A stretch of DNA of 64,000 nucleotides. Source: Adiantum capillus-veneris. Lineage: Eukaryota; Streptophyta; Polypodiopsida; Polypodiales; Pteridaceae. Below, piece by piece: positions 42,427 through 54,265 of this stretch (position 1 is its first letter; every line of letters starts with the position of its first letter). The DNA lies in contig CM043944.1 in the NCBI GenBank assembly GCA_014529385.2, forward strand, positions 75,575,884-75,639,883, read 5' to 3'. Position numbers and translations under genes: made by a program. The notes under the pieces were generated by a model that ran no database searches, was not told where the DNA came from, and saw only the letters and a program-made list of their open reading frames with translations.

Positions 42427-44800
42427 ATGTAACATTCATAGACGATGCGACTAGAAAAACATGGGTTTATGTCATAAAGAATAAGTCGATGTATTTTCCA
42501 TATTGCAAAGGTGGAAATCCTTTGTGGAGAATGAAACAGGTGCCAAGGTTAAATGCCTTAGATCCGACAATGGAGGTGAATATTGCAGCCAAGCATTTGA
42601 AAGCTTTTGTGCTAGCAATGGCATTTGGAGGCAAAGAACAACCCCAAGGACACCTCAACAAAATGGGATTTTGGAAAGGATGAACAGGACAATCATGGAG
42701 CGAGCACGAAGCATGCGGCTACATGCTGGCCTACCGCTTGAGCTTTGGGCGGAAGCTGTAAGTACGTCTGTGTACTTAATCAATTAGTCACCCTCAACGG
42801 CATTGGATGGGAGAGTTCTAGAAGAGGCATGGACAGGTAAATCGGTGAATTATGCATTTCTCAAAGTGTTTGGATGTAAGGCTTTCATGCACATAGATAG
42901 AAGCCTAAGATCAAAGCTAGATGCAAAGTCCAAAAAGTGTTTCTTCATTGGCTATGGAGAAGGTGACTTTGGGTATTGCCTATGGAATCCTGAAGATGGT
43001 AAAATCTTCAAGAGTAGGGATGTACAAAGATTACTTGGAAAGAAAACAAACAAAATAAACAGGTGATAGTACATGGAGCTTGAGGACACTGAAGACTCAA
43101 GGACTGCAAACGGTGACAATGTGCAACAACGTCAACCAAACGGGGAGCCTCAACCTATTCCCCGAAGATCTACAAGAGCAAGTAGACCTCTAGAAAGGTT
43201 TTATCCTTCCTTCAACCATCTCTTGATCTCAGATTCTGGAGAGCCGGAATCATACGAAGAAGCTATGCAACATGAATCCAAAGAAGAATGGACGAAGAGC
43301 ATGCAAGTGGAGATGGACTCACTACATCGCAACCAAACATGGGAGTTTGTTGAGTTGCCTAAAGGTAAGCGGTAATTTCAAAACAAATGGGTGTACAAGT
43401 TGAAGGAAGAAGAAGGTGGGAAGAAAAGGTACAAGTCTAGACTTGTGGTAAAAGGGTTTTCTCAAAAGAAAGGTATTGACATCAATGAAATATTTTCTCC
43501 TGTTGTAAAAATGAACTCAATTAGGCTTGTCTTAAGCCTTGTGGCTGCTCATAATCTAAATCTCGAGCAAATGGATGTAAATACGGCATTCCCTCACGGT
43601 GACTTAGAGGAGGAAATCTACATGCTTCAACCAAAGGGGTATGAGGTAAAAGGTAAGGATAAAATGGTTTGCAGATTAAAGAAGAGCTTGTATGGTTTAA
43701 AGCAAGCATCAAGCTAGACAATGGTACTTAAAGTTTGATCGATGGATGTTGGCTCATGGATTCACAAGATGCAACTCGGATCACTGCGTCTACATGAAGA
43801 ATTTGGGAGATGGGAAATTCATCATCCTAATGTTGTATGTTGATGATATGTTGATTGCAAGTGCTAACATGCAGGACATCAAACACCTAAAAGAGGACTA
43901 TCTAAATCTTTTTCAATGAAAGATTTAGGTGATGCAAAGAGGATACTTGGTATGAAAATATCAAGGGACATGACGAAGAAGACAATAAAGCTATCTCAAG
44001 AGGATTACATCAAGAAGGTACTAGAAAGGTTTGCAATGCAAAATGAAAAACCAGTTTCTACACCTTTGGCTGGTCACTTTAAACTAACGAAGGATATGTG
44101 TCCAAAGATACAAGAGGAGATAGCCTATATGTCTAAAGTTCCATATGCTGCAGTGGTAGGTTCTCTAATGTATGCTATGGTCTGGACAAGGCCAGACATT
44201 GTACATGGAGTGGGAGTTGTGAGTAGGTTCATGGACAACCCAGGTAAAGAGCATTGGCAAGCTGTGAAGTGGATACTTAGGTATCTAAAAGGGACAACAA
44301 CAAATGCTTTGTATTTCGGAGGAACTGATATTTTTCTTCAAGGGTATGCTGATGCAGATATGGGAGGTGACAAAGATACTCGAAGGAGCACTACGGGCTA
44401 TGTCTTCACGGTAGGAGGAACAACAATAAGGTGGGCTTCAAAGCTTCAGAAAGTGGTCTCATGTTCTACCACGGAAGCAAAGTATGTAGTAATGACGGGA
44501 GGCAAGCAAAGAAATTATGTGGCTTCACAGATTCTTAGAAGAGCTTGGATTCAAACAAGACAATTGTGTCTTGTACAATGATAGCCAAAACGCTATCCAT
44601 CTTATGGAGAACTTAGCCTTTCATTCAAGGACAAAGCACATTGAGGTGAGATATCACTTCATACACACTCTTTTGGAAGAGGGATAGCTAAAGCTAGGAA
44701 AGGTGCATACAAGTGAAAATCCTTTAGACATGTTTACAAAGGTGGTCAACAAGGAGAAGTTGAGATTTTTCTCATCTTCAATCGGCATTCAAGGATACGA
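42427..44800 (+). pseudogene. Copia A2 integrase, RT and RNase H
   Basis: Continues the A2 polyprotein after the chromovirus: FIDDATRKTWVYV, LRSDNGGEYCSQAF, TPQQNGILERMN, QMDVNTAFPHGDL, SLYGLKQAS, YVDDMLIASAN and GYADADMGGDKD. Frames change or stop near 42490, 42787, 43066, 43374, 43715 and 44475, and a one-base loss is seen near 43900. Relative to A1 about 20 bases (the text after SRDV) are missing near 43022. It is clearly non-functional and is useful mainly as a comparison for A1. Confidence 0.9.
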
Positions 44801-44858
44801 AGCCAGGATGGAAAGCAGTCACAGGTTTGGTTTGGAGGCCAGTCTCCAAGTGAGAGAT

Positions 44859-45606
44859 TGTTAAGTATGGAGCCTGATTTACCCCTTGTAATTTTTTGTG
44901 GTAAAAACGTACATTTATAAGGCCCCCATTATGAATGGAAGCCATCGTGCGTGAAGAAAAATAACTCGTCGAAAAATAAAATCACTCGTCGAAAACCAAA
45001 ATTTTCACGTCTGGAAAGTGGTCGGAATATTATGGCCGGAAAGTGGTTTGAAAACGACCGGTTGGCCAGTTGGCCGGTAGCTGATAGTCAATGGCCGGTG
45101 GCCGGTGGTCGGAAGTCAATGGCCGATGGTCGGTGGCCGAGTTAAATAGCCGATGGCCAAATTCAAAAGCGGACTTGTCTTCCCAAGGGCGGCCACACAT
45201 GGGCGGATTGGAGGGTCCGATTTGGACTTATCTACACAAGGGCGGCTACACATGGTTGCCTCTAATGAGAGAGGGCATCCCTTTTGGCCTATAAAAGAAG
45301 GCCATTTCTATACACATTTCATAGTGTGAAGTTGATGCAACAAGGTGAGTGTGAGGTGGTGAGAGTGAAGCAAGGCGAGAGCTCTATTAAGGCTATAATC
45401 CCTTGTAAAATACTTCTTGTTTTGAAGTACTAAAGCCATTGAGTGGATTCTTTCTCGTGGACATAGCCCACATTGGGTGAACCACGTATATCGTGTGTAC
45501 TCTCTCTCTCTCTCTCTACTCTATAATCTCTTTGTGTGTGAAATCTATCTCTCTCCATTAAGTAATCTACTCAAATATCTATTTAGCTACGTCATATTTC
45601 CTAACA
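44859..45606 (+). repeat. Copia A2 3' LTR
   Basis: 748 bp, TGTTAAGTATGG to CCTAACA. TATA at 45290-45296 and a short CT tract (45503-45520). Its variable-unit region (about 45085-45160) differs in order and number from the other three copia-A LTRs. Confidence 0.93.
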
Positions 45607-47389
45607 CAAATTTGGTTTTTGAAGAGCAATTGGTCGACCAACCATTCTAATGACAAATTGGGATTTTTTTTTGTCATTTGCAAACTTAGAAACATTTTCT
45701 TAACCTTGATTTGTAATATTTCTTATGCGCTCACTTCTTAGGCTTCAACACCAAGTTGAAAGAAGACGCAATTCTTCAAGAATCATGTTTGGGAGACTGG
45801 GGTGAATCAAATTGGTAGTTGTTTTTAGATGCACCTTCAATCAACGCTCACAACTCACAAGGCAGATCTAGTGCCCTAGGTAGTGCTGAATGAGGGCTTG
45901 CAAGTTGCCGCTACAACCAGGTAGCATGAACTCCCAAGAAGGACCAAGGTATTGCAAGTAGCAAGTCATGGGGGATGGGGTGTCCAAGCTCTAGGCATTA
46001 AACGCAAGCGTGCAGGTGGAGAGTCGAGACTGTAAGATCAAGAGTGCAACTCAGTGCTCATGACGATGCACTTTGAAGCAAAGAAATCCTAGGCCCTAAA
46101 GCACAAACGTCAAAGGAGTTCACACTTTGAACTTCAAGGAATTTTGAGCTGTCATTATCAGGAAGTGAACTAGCCTTAAATCCTACCATCCTAATTCTGT
46201 ACTCTTAGGAGTTCACACAAAAAATGGACAATCCCAAGGGCCATTGGAGAACTTCCAACTAGAAGTGTTCATTCACAATGTTGCCAATTGAAATTGGGAG
46301 TGGGGAGAGTCTGAAAGTCTAGGACCCAAGAACAAGGAGAGTCTACTTTAGTCTAGGCCCCAAGGACTAAATGGAAAAACCTACCTAAAGCTTAGATTTG
46401 GTTCTCGAAGGGAAATTGGATTGTTAGCCCCTCTAATGACTAATTGGGCAAAACTTCTCCATGTTTACCACTCAAACAACTTGACCTATTTGGCTATGGT
46501 CACATGAGGCTTAATTGTCAATTATTTGAACAAATAACTAAGCCTCATTCTTGGTCACATGCAGAAAAGAGTATTAAATAAATAACTATGCCAATTTTGG
46601 CATACTTGTGAAGCTCAAGGCTTAGTTGGGAGGATGAAATTCAAACTAAGCCTAGAGTGAGCGTGCAAGAGTCTTAGTTATTCATCTAAATCTTTGTTTG
46701 GACATAGTTGTCTTAGCTATCTATAACTGATAACTAAGCTTAGCTTGACCATATCCTTAGTCACCTTTTTCCATATATCTAATACTCCCTTTATAATATA
46801 CCCTCTCTACAACCTTTCAAAATATTTGTTGTGAAAAAATAAAATACCGCAAACACAACTCTAATCTACTTTTGCATTACATTTCCTTAGCAAACCACCG
46901 TGATTCTTCACCTTGTTTTCCCCTCAATTGGTTACAATGCTTTCAGGTGTTTTTCCAGTCATTATTTTTTATGCTTTTGGAATATATTTGTACTCTTAAT
47001 ACTTCATTCTTGCACTTGTTTCAAAAAATATATATTTTATTGTTATGACAAATGTTTCAAAATATTATTATCACTTTCTCGTTTTGTCTCACAATACAGC
47101 CTCTTATTATTAAATTCCTCGCAATAGGCCTAGGAACTTTCACCTTGTTCTTAAATGGACACTTTTCCCTTGTTAAAATGAGAGCCAAAAACACTAATGC
47201 AATTTACAAATCTGTGGAAATTTTGAACTAATTTCTATAAACTTTTTCGAATTCTCTTTCTTTAATTACCCTTAATTAAAACTTGTTAATCTAGGTTTTC
47301 AACTGGCTTTAAACTTATGAGTTCATGCAAACATTTCCCGAATAGTGCCTTGCACACTTTCATGACAAAGACCATGATGGACAATTCCA
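45607..47389. other. Non-coding DNA around a MITE-like element
   Basis: No gene was recognised. Blocks at 45608-45672 and 46390-46452 repeat the text seen at 28457-28515. A MITE-like inverted repeat lies at 46492-46756. The rest (46760-47340) is very AT-rich. A short ccaccgtgattcttcacctt segment at 46897-46916 resembles a motif repeated at 4151, 49065 (inverted) and 53028. Confidence 0.5.
46492..46756. mobile_element. MITE-like element, GGCTTAGTT family copy 1
   Basis: About 265 bp with related inverted ends: ctatggtcacatgaggctta on the left, and ggatatggtcaagctaagct on the complement of the right end. The left end is itself a foldback (gtcacatgaggcttaa against ctaagcctcattcttgg). No open frame. 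A target duplication could not be fixed. Confidence 0.55.
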
Positions 47390-48664
47390 AAATATGCTCG
47401 CAAGGTGGCAAGTGGAAAGGGTTAGATTTGCACGACAAGTTGCTTGCCCCTCGTTGGTCTAACTTGAAGCTTGGGGGCTAAATTACCGAGTTGACTCAAA
47501 AGTGTAGCAGAGTAGCGGAGGCCTTGGAATGGGAAGAGGTAACTAGATACTTTTAAAACTCGATATCTCATTAGTCCCCTTGGCTCTTTAAGGTGGGAAG
47601 CGTCTTGTTGAACCCTACTTGGAGGGAGGTGGCCAAAAAGATAAACTACAAAGGACTCCAAGAGCTGGGCCAATTTTGGGACTACAATAGTAGCGACTGG
47701 AAAGGATGTGACCAACTAGCCTCCCAATTCAACCTCAATGGGATTGAAAGATTCCTGGCAAATAGAGTCTTAGAACGGCTTAACAGTTGCTGCCTACCGA
47801 CCTGTGAGTCTACGTTTGATTGGAAAGCGTGGCGGTGGCCCATAGACAAACACTTCCATAAAACACATACCAAAGAGGTGTACAACATCCTCATGGTCTT
47901 GCTGAATTGGTCCCCCCCCCCCCCCCCCCCCCCCCCCGCCCCCCCTGAACAAGCAATGGGGCAAGCAATGGCTGGAGGCAAGATGGGTGACAATTGTAAA
48001 AAACATTTGGTGCCCACAATGGCTGCTTAGGATGAAGGTCTTTGTATTGAAGGTACTACGGGGGCATTGCCGACTGGGGTGAAGGTCCTAGCTAGAGGCA
48101 TTGGCCTAGATAGATGCCTACAATGTAGATCAACAAGTGAGAATCTCCTCCACCTGAGGGTCTGCCCGGGGATCTGTGACCTGGCAGAGAAGACATGCAA
48201 GTGGGTTCAAAAGACATGGAAGATTGGGTTCTGCAAGAACGATCTCTTCTTGGGTGGGAAGGTGTTCATGAGCCAACCACTTCTAATCAGTATACAAATT
48301 GCTACGTTTTGCTAATTTAAACACGCCTGGAAGGCGAGGGATTGTTGAATTTTTGAGAACGTATTGAAACAACAAAGCTCACGGAGATCATTCAAGAAAG
48401 CAAGGAAGCGATTATTGCCATTCAGAAATGGAGGAACACTGAAGAGTGGAACAAGGTTGTGACCGCAACAATATCGAAACTGCATGGGTAAGAGTCTAAT
48501 CCTTAGCCAACCAAGTGTTATACCTTTGCCGTGGGATGGCCCCCCTATTAGCCAATGTGCCGAAAGGTGTCATGGCTTAACACGAGCATGACTAGTTATT
48601 GTATTTATATTGGGGTGCTAATATAATCCACTCATGATTGTGAGTTTCGCAAAAAAAAAAAAAA
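47390..48664 (+). mobile_element. LINE family II, 3' portion
   Basis: The C-terminal part of a LINE ORF2: NPTWREVAKKINYKGLQELG at 47605, a run through FDWKAWRWPIDK, and then a zinc-binding region (GLDRCLQCRSTSENLLHLRVCP near 48090-48165). It ends in a 3' untranslated stretch and an A-run (about 48650-48664). It is in the same orientation as the family II 5' part at 25750-28017. The two may be halves of one element separated by later insertions. A C-tract (47912-47945) has broken the reading frame. Confidence 0.78.
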
Positions 48665-48811
48665 CAAAAATTATTGAATTGTATCTCCACACGAGGAAGA
48701 GGGGTTGTGGGCGGGGGTGTTTTAAGTGTGATCAGTACTTACTTCCCATTTCTTCTTATCATGATTGCTCCTTTTTTGGGTGTATGTAGATTTTGCACAG
48801 CTTACCCCCCC

Positions 48812-48851
<40 letters not shown>

Positions 48852-49019
48852 TTTCCTTCTTCTTCTTCTTGTGGAAGAGTCAGCTATTAGGCCAAAGTCC
48901 TAGCTACCGTTTGCAATAACCATGGAGAGCACCTCTTTGGAGGAAGGAAGTGACAAGCGTGCAAGAAAGGTTTGCATCAACTTATCCTAGAGATGGTTGA
49001 AAATACACAGTGATCGGTT
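48665..49019. other. Non-coding DNA with a 34-C tract
   Basis: Contains an uninterrupted run of 34 C at 48815-48848, followed by a CTT-rich stretch. No gene was recognised. Confidence 0.6.
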
Positions 49020-49165
49020 TCAATAAAGAATAAAAGAAAAACAAGGTGAGGACTCACGATGGCCTGTTGAAGGTAAGGGGGAAGGAAAGATTTATCGAAA
49101 GTAGGTTTTAATCAATGTTGCAGTTGTATTGTTTCAATATAAAATTGTACTATCCATATACACAC
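49020..49165 (-). repeat. Dispersed repeat block shared with 4060-4190
   Basis: The reverse complement of this block matches 4060-4190, including tatt(a/g)aaacaatacaactg, aatctttcct and caacaggccatcgtgagtcc. Its position near the other shared block (49557-49790) mirrors the left end of the window. Confidence 0.72.
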
Positions 49166-49556
49166 ACAATTATAAACTAGTGGTTCCAAAACGGCTTACT
49201 GGTCGATTTAACCCCCACCATTGTCTTCAACGATGGATTATGCTATAAACGCCCTACCTAATGTCTTGTTATTTAAGGACTTCTTTTTTAATGCCTTCAT
49301 AAAAAAAGGTAGGTTGTAGGTTTAATAAACATAAGTACATAAATATATATATGTGTGTGTGTATATATTTATGTTTGTATGTATATGTGTATATATGTAT
49401 GTATGTATATAATTTACTATAAATATTCAAGGTGAAGCTTCACATAATAAAATGCATGAGAAGTCGAGCCATGTGAGGATGCGAATGAAAGGTGAAATAA
49501 AAAGATTTATTTAATATTATAAAATTTTATATAAGACTCAATCAGGTCTTTTTTTT
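49166..49556. other. AT-rich DNA with a TATG/TGTA microsatellite
   Basis: An imperfect tatgtgtg/tatgtatg repeat occupies about 49340-49415. The segment 49430-49510 is an inverted relative of about 52030-52140 (gtgaagcttcac, tttatttcacctttcattc). No gene. Confidence 0.5.
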
Positions 49557-49790
49557 TCCTTCTAATCGGTACCCGCTACTTGCAAATGGCTTATATATTA
49601 TGAACGGGCCCCAATAATAAAGTAAATGGTGCACATTGCACATCTATATTTTGAAACAATATAAAACAAAAGAAAGTAAAATAAAAAGACACATTAAAAA
49701 TCAAAACAAAATAATATTTTAATACTTTCAAATAAGCATAGAAAATAATTAAACAATTTAGCGAAGTGAATTTTTTGATATCCTCAAATG
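49557..49790 (-). repeat. Dispersed AT-rich repeat, copy 2
   Basis: Inverted copy of 2011-2210 (shared attattggggcccgttcat-like segment and aaaagacacattaaaaatca). The match extends to both flanks for a few bases only. Confidence 0.72.
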
Positions 49791-50832
49791 AGACAATTGT
49801 TTATCAATACCTCGAAAGGTGTGTCTGAGCTTGGGCTTAAGTCGATTGAAAATCGAGATTAGTCGGTTGCAAAGGATGGTAAAGAGAGAAAGACCTAGAA
49901 AATAGTTCGAATATTTTGCAAATTTGAAAATTTCTTCGAGTATTTCTAGTTTGTATTTGTATAAGGAGGAAACTTGCCGCTTAGACAAAAAGACTTTCTC
50001 GAAGACTGCATCATAAGATCAAACTCCTATATGAATATTTTGTTTAATGTTTTGATCTCTATAGTCATTTTCAAGCATGCATCATGAGCATGAGCATGCA
50101 GACAAAGTAAATGCTTTGGAGAATAGCTTTCTATTCACAAGACTTTTGAATCCCTTAGGGACACTTGTCTCTCAAAGAAGGTGTAAGGAAACAATTGAAG
50201 GGACAATAAAGTTATTTTACAAAGACCCTTGCCATGTGGCACTCATCCAACCAAAGAATCCAACGGCCTCGGTGTTGCAACAACTTTGCACAATGAACCC
50301 TATGGCCAATAAAAAAATGCAAGAAAATAGTTAAACAAGACGAAGGTTCACGTTGGCGTTTTAAAAGAATAAAATCAAAAGGAAAGTCAAGTAATCTATG
50401 GATCATAAATGAAAAGACCCAACAATTGACAAACTAAATAAAAGAAGATTTCGACTCTTCGCAATAGTCCCCTCATTCCTCGACCTTGAAGGTCGGGGGT
50501 TTGCACATCCCCATCGTCTATCTGCTGTCCATGACTGGCCAGAATCTACTCCCTGCAGCCCTCGATGTGTGACACATCAGCAAGTGGAAAGGTTTTTGAG
50601 AGCATCCAATGGTTGGACTATTAGTCTACAGTCGAAAGGGTACTGACGGTTGACAGCTCAACAAAAGGAACATAGGTAGCCTGTGTGATCGCTGTGGCCA
50701 GTTGCATGTTGCCAAATCAACATCCAATATACATTCAATACTATGTACCCTGCGCCTGCCTGTGTACCCTGCATTTGAAGCTGCCATGCAGTCAAAAATT
50801 TGTGGCCCACCTCCCCCCGACACTTGAAGGCT
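49791..50832. other. Non-coding DNA, no gene recognised
   Basis: Small frames such as 50077-50334 (starting MHHEHEHADKV) have no recognised domain. The region from about 50460 onward is richer in GC than its neighbours. Confidence 0.45.
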
Positions 50833-50951
50833 GGGAATGGTCCCTTAGTGACCATTCGCGAGGAATCCATGCTCCAGCACGGCTTCCGGCCTTTGTCGAT
50901 TGCCATGCAGCTGCATGGATTCCTGGGAATGGTCAGCAAGGGACCATTCCC
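50833..50951. repeat. Imperfect 40-bp inverted repeat (hairpin)
   Basis: The left arm 50833-50872 and right arm 50913-50951 pair at about 35 of 40 positions, around a 40-base loop. Arms begin gggaatggtccctt and end aggaatccatgc. A perfect 16-bp palindrome, ccatgcagctgcatgg, lies at 50903-50918. It could be a small foldback transposon or a hairpin RNA precursor. Nothing in the sequence decides this. Confidence 0.75.
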
Positions 50952-51931
50952 TACACCATCGCTACCAACCTTCCCTCAAGAAATAGAGATCAAATCTCAT
51001 GCTTTGCGTTCACCTAAGCCTAACAACAACTCCTCTACCGAATCTCAACACGACCAGTGCATTTCCTCACTGCCAGGTTGATTGAGGAGAGAATATATAT
51101 GTGTGCGTGCACGCCCGCCCGCACACACACACACACACACATAGGGACAATATATCCAATGGGGCGACGAGAGAAATTAGAAATGATAGAACCAAAGAGA
51201 GAGAGAGAGAGAAGAGAAGACGACGAACAAGAATGGACAAAAGAGAAGATTTTAACATGGTTAGAGAGAATTTGTAAAAACAAAATTCCTGCTCTATTCG
51301 AAAGCATCTCTATTTTAATTGCACCCTTTTGATTATTAGGGATGAATGTTCATAGGAAAAGGCAAGTCCAATCAATAATGGTTGTGATTTACTAGTTGGT
51401 TGTTCGTGGTAGGCAGTGGCGCTAGTGGGCTTCGAGCACGTGATATCTAAGGGGCTTGGCTCTCCCAAAGCGTGTTCGGGTAAGATGGGTGGTTTTCTCC
51501 TCTAGTACTATTCGGTGGCTTTTTCGGACACTATGAGGGCGGCAATAGAGCCTTCTTGAGTGGTGGCATCCATGTTGTTTCAAATGCTATTGCTTGTGGA
51601 TTGTGCATCGACGGCTCCACCTCAAGGTTCTTCTCGGCTTAATGTGGAGGCTCTTTCTGGGTATGGGGGTTGCCTACAATAGAGGCACCGACATGGTGGC
51701 ACCCTGAGAGGCGTCTTCTGATGATGGAGACGATGAGCCCTGCCCTTCTTTGCATGCTTTATGGTATGTGCTCTACTATCTTTATTGGGGGTTGGCCTCC
51801 CTATTCTGGCTAGTAGTCTTTTTAGCTTTCTAAAAGAAACCTTAGCGTTGTGTTGAGTTAGAGAGACCCCTTTCATTTCACATGGTGACACGATGGAGAC
51901 TCACTTTTCATTTCAAATCTTGACATGTCTT
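50952..51931. other. Non-coding DNA with CA and GA repeats
   Basis: A CA tract at 51120-51140 and a GA stretch at 51197-51216. A less AT-rich stretch (51400-51870) has no recognised coding content. Confidence 0.45.
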
Positions 51932-52113
51932 TATTGTTTTAGAATGCTAAAGTGAAGCTTTATCTTGCATAAATTTTAGTAAATTTTACACACACACACA
52001 CACATGTTTTTTTTTTTCATTCTATTGTTTTAGAATGCTAAAGTGAAGCTTCACTTTGCATAATTCTAATAAATTCTATACACATATATATTAATTAATT
52101 CTTTTTATTTCAC
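51932..52113 (+). repeat. 91-bp tandem duplication
   Basis: Two imperfect copies begin at 51932 and 52023 (tattgttttagaatgctaaa, gtgaagctt, aattttacaca-like). The first copy contains a CA tract. Part of the unit is inverted at 49430-49510. Confidence 0.8.
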
Positions 52114-53740
52114 CTTTCATTCCACAACTTCACATGGCTTTACATATCTTACATTTTATAGGTTGACTCCAGTCATTGTTAACATTCGACAAAGTCTCTT
52201 TTATTAAGCGACTGTTGATCGAGTTTCTTCCTCACAAAAAAAAATAAAAAAATACTAGCAAACATTTTGAGATTTGTAAAATTTTTGAACGACTTTCTCA
52301 CATATTTCATCGATTTTTCTTTTGTTTACCATGGTTTGCACTTAGCTAATCTCGATTTTCAATCGGTTCAAGACTAAGCTGAGGCAATCCTTTCTCAAAC
52401 TCTGATACCAGTTTAATTCAACAATTTTATCACTTTCTTTTCGTTTTTGAAAGCCGTCGTGACCCTTTCACTTGTTTGGTTTAGATTACGTGTTCTCATG
52501 CTGTCTCTTATGGTAATGGTTGGTGGAGCCTTGGCTTGATATGACCGTGGTCTGCTATGTAGTTTTGGGCCAAGAAGGCCATAGGGAAGTGGTAGAGAAA
52601 ACGTGCAATTCTTGTTTGCACTTCTCACCATTCCCCAGGTCACCATCACACTAACTTTGAATAAGAAAAATGTTTAATTGAGAAATGATTTGAATGTGAG
52701 TGTGTGTGTGTGTGACACACACACACACACGCCCATGCATCTCTCTCTCTCTCTCAAAGTGTTCGGGAAATATCATTTTTCAGACATACAAACTCCTTTT
52801 CTTGAATTTGCTAAGAGAAAATTTTAAAAAATTAGATTTATTTTTCAAGTTTTTACACTTTTTTTCTATTTTGAAATGGAATTTCTCCTTTTTCTCTTGC
52901 TCTCAACCCACAGTTTTGAAATTGAAAATGACACAATATAAAGGTGAGACACATTTTTTCCGAACACTATCAATTAACATGTCAAATGTCTCACTCAATT
53001 TATTACAACAAAAAATGTTGCCTTCTTGAGGCCATCGTGAAATCTTCACCTTGTTTTGGTATTAATACATTTTACTCACACATTGTGAGTTCTGCGAAAA
53101 AAATGTCCAATCTAGAATGGAAATAATAAAAATTCAAAAGTTTCTTCTCCTCTGTGGTAATTTCTTCCTACAAATTTGCAATCTTATGTAGTTTCAATTC
53201 GGGACATCCCTACGAGATCACCTGGTTAGTACGATAGTAGGCTTTCTTGCACAATTTAGGAATCAGAATAAGAAAATTCTTTCTAACATGCACGATTTCA
53301 TTAAAATAGATCTTGGATATTATAAATTTTTAAGACCAAAACAAGGGCGTATATATAATAAGTAAACCTGTGGACTTTGTGAGTTTGTTGTAGCCTTGTA
53401 GGCTTGTAGTCAAGATTCTTTTGGCAGTTTGCGTGTGGGTTTGGCATTGTGGCAAAGCTGGCAGTGGAGGTCACTGACTCACTGGTCAGGTGCATGATTT
53501 CTTTTTCTTCTTCATAAAATGATCACACCCTTGCTATGACACTGCAATCACGAGGCAACGTGTTGCTTTGAAATTCCAAAACCGGGCCCATTTTCCACGT
53601 GTCCTAAGGCCACCTCCTTGCTGACGCCTCTAGTCTATCCTCTGATTCCTCTCATTTGCGCTATGGGTTAAAGAAGTACCCTGGGTTATCACTCTCTGCC
53701 CACTGCAGTACTCTTTAAACCTTTTTCTTTTTTTCCCCTT
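52114..53740. other. Non-coding DNA upstream of the DUF506 gene
   Basis: AT-rich. A GT run followed directly by a CA run (about 52697-52730) forms a simple palindrome. The segment 52920-52970 is an inverted match to 4434-4490. The segment 53028-53065 repeats the gccatcgtgaaatcttcacc motif. No gene was recognised. Confidence 0.5.
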
Positions 53741-53743
53741 CTT

Positions 53744-53785
<42 letters not shown>

Positions 53786-53938
53786 ACACACACACACACA
53801 CACACAGCTCGTTCTTCTCTCTCTCTCTCTCTCTCTCTCACATCTCACAGACCCACGCTTGACGCACAGCACACCACCAATAAGATGGATATCGAGGCTA
53901 CGTTCACGCAATCCAGGTCCAGCCTCCAGGACTAGTGC

Positions 53939-53974
<36 letters not shown>

Positions 53975-54265
53975 ACCCGGCCCACAAGACGACGCGTGCA
54001 TATTTCTGATTTCCTCTCTCCTTCTCTTCTTTGTTTACAAATAATTATTTTAATGTGTAGGTCTACCGGTCGACTCACTCATCCACAGAAAAATTGCAAA
54101 TAGCGGACCACCTCATACGAGGTGACTCGTGAGGAATGAGCAGCACATGCAGGAGATACTGCTAGTACGTCTCATACCTGTACTCCACTTTGTATTTATA
54201 AGCAGTGGGCGCCTCACCCGCCTAGCACTTATAGCGATCTGCGAGAGCTTTATATAGCAGCGCCA
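53741..54265 (+). promoter_or_regulatory. DUF506 gene promoter and CT-rich 5' region
   Basis: CT tracts at 53745-53781, 53817-53839 and 53940-53970 and a CA tract at 53785-53806 precede the gene. CT-rich stretches near plant transcription starts are common. A TATA-like tatttataa at 54193-54201 would place the start near 54225, leaving a leader of about 40 bases. A second TATA-like tttatata (54250-54256) is too close to the ATG to serve it. No other factor site can be supported. Confidence 0.5.

Larger units (their letters stand above)
28933..45606 (+). mobile_element. Ty1/copia element A2 with two nested insertions
   Basis: Second copy of the copia A family, flanked by the perfect duplication caaat (28928-28932 and 45607-45611). 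The 5' LTR is 28933-29279 plus 34453-34854 (749 bp after removal of the insert and one tacac). The 3' LTR is 44859-45606 (748 bp). Copia B split the 5' LTR and a chromovirus split the integrase region. Its own coding sequence has many stops and frameshifts, and its LTRs differ more than those of A1. It is therefore the older copy and an early layer of this nest. Confidence 0.94.

Noticed and set aside
47593-48030. Protein with a polyproline run
   Set aside because: This is LINE ORF2 text whose frame is altered by a C-tract; it is not a host gene.
53742-54044. Ser/Leu-rich open frame upstream of DUF506
   Set aside because: Produced by CT and CA tracts; the conserved gene begins at 54266.
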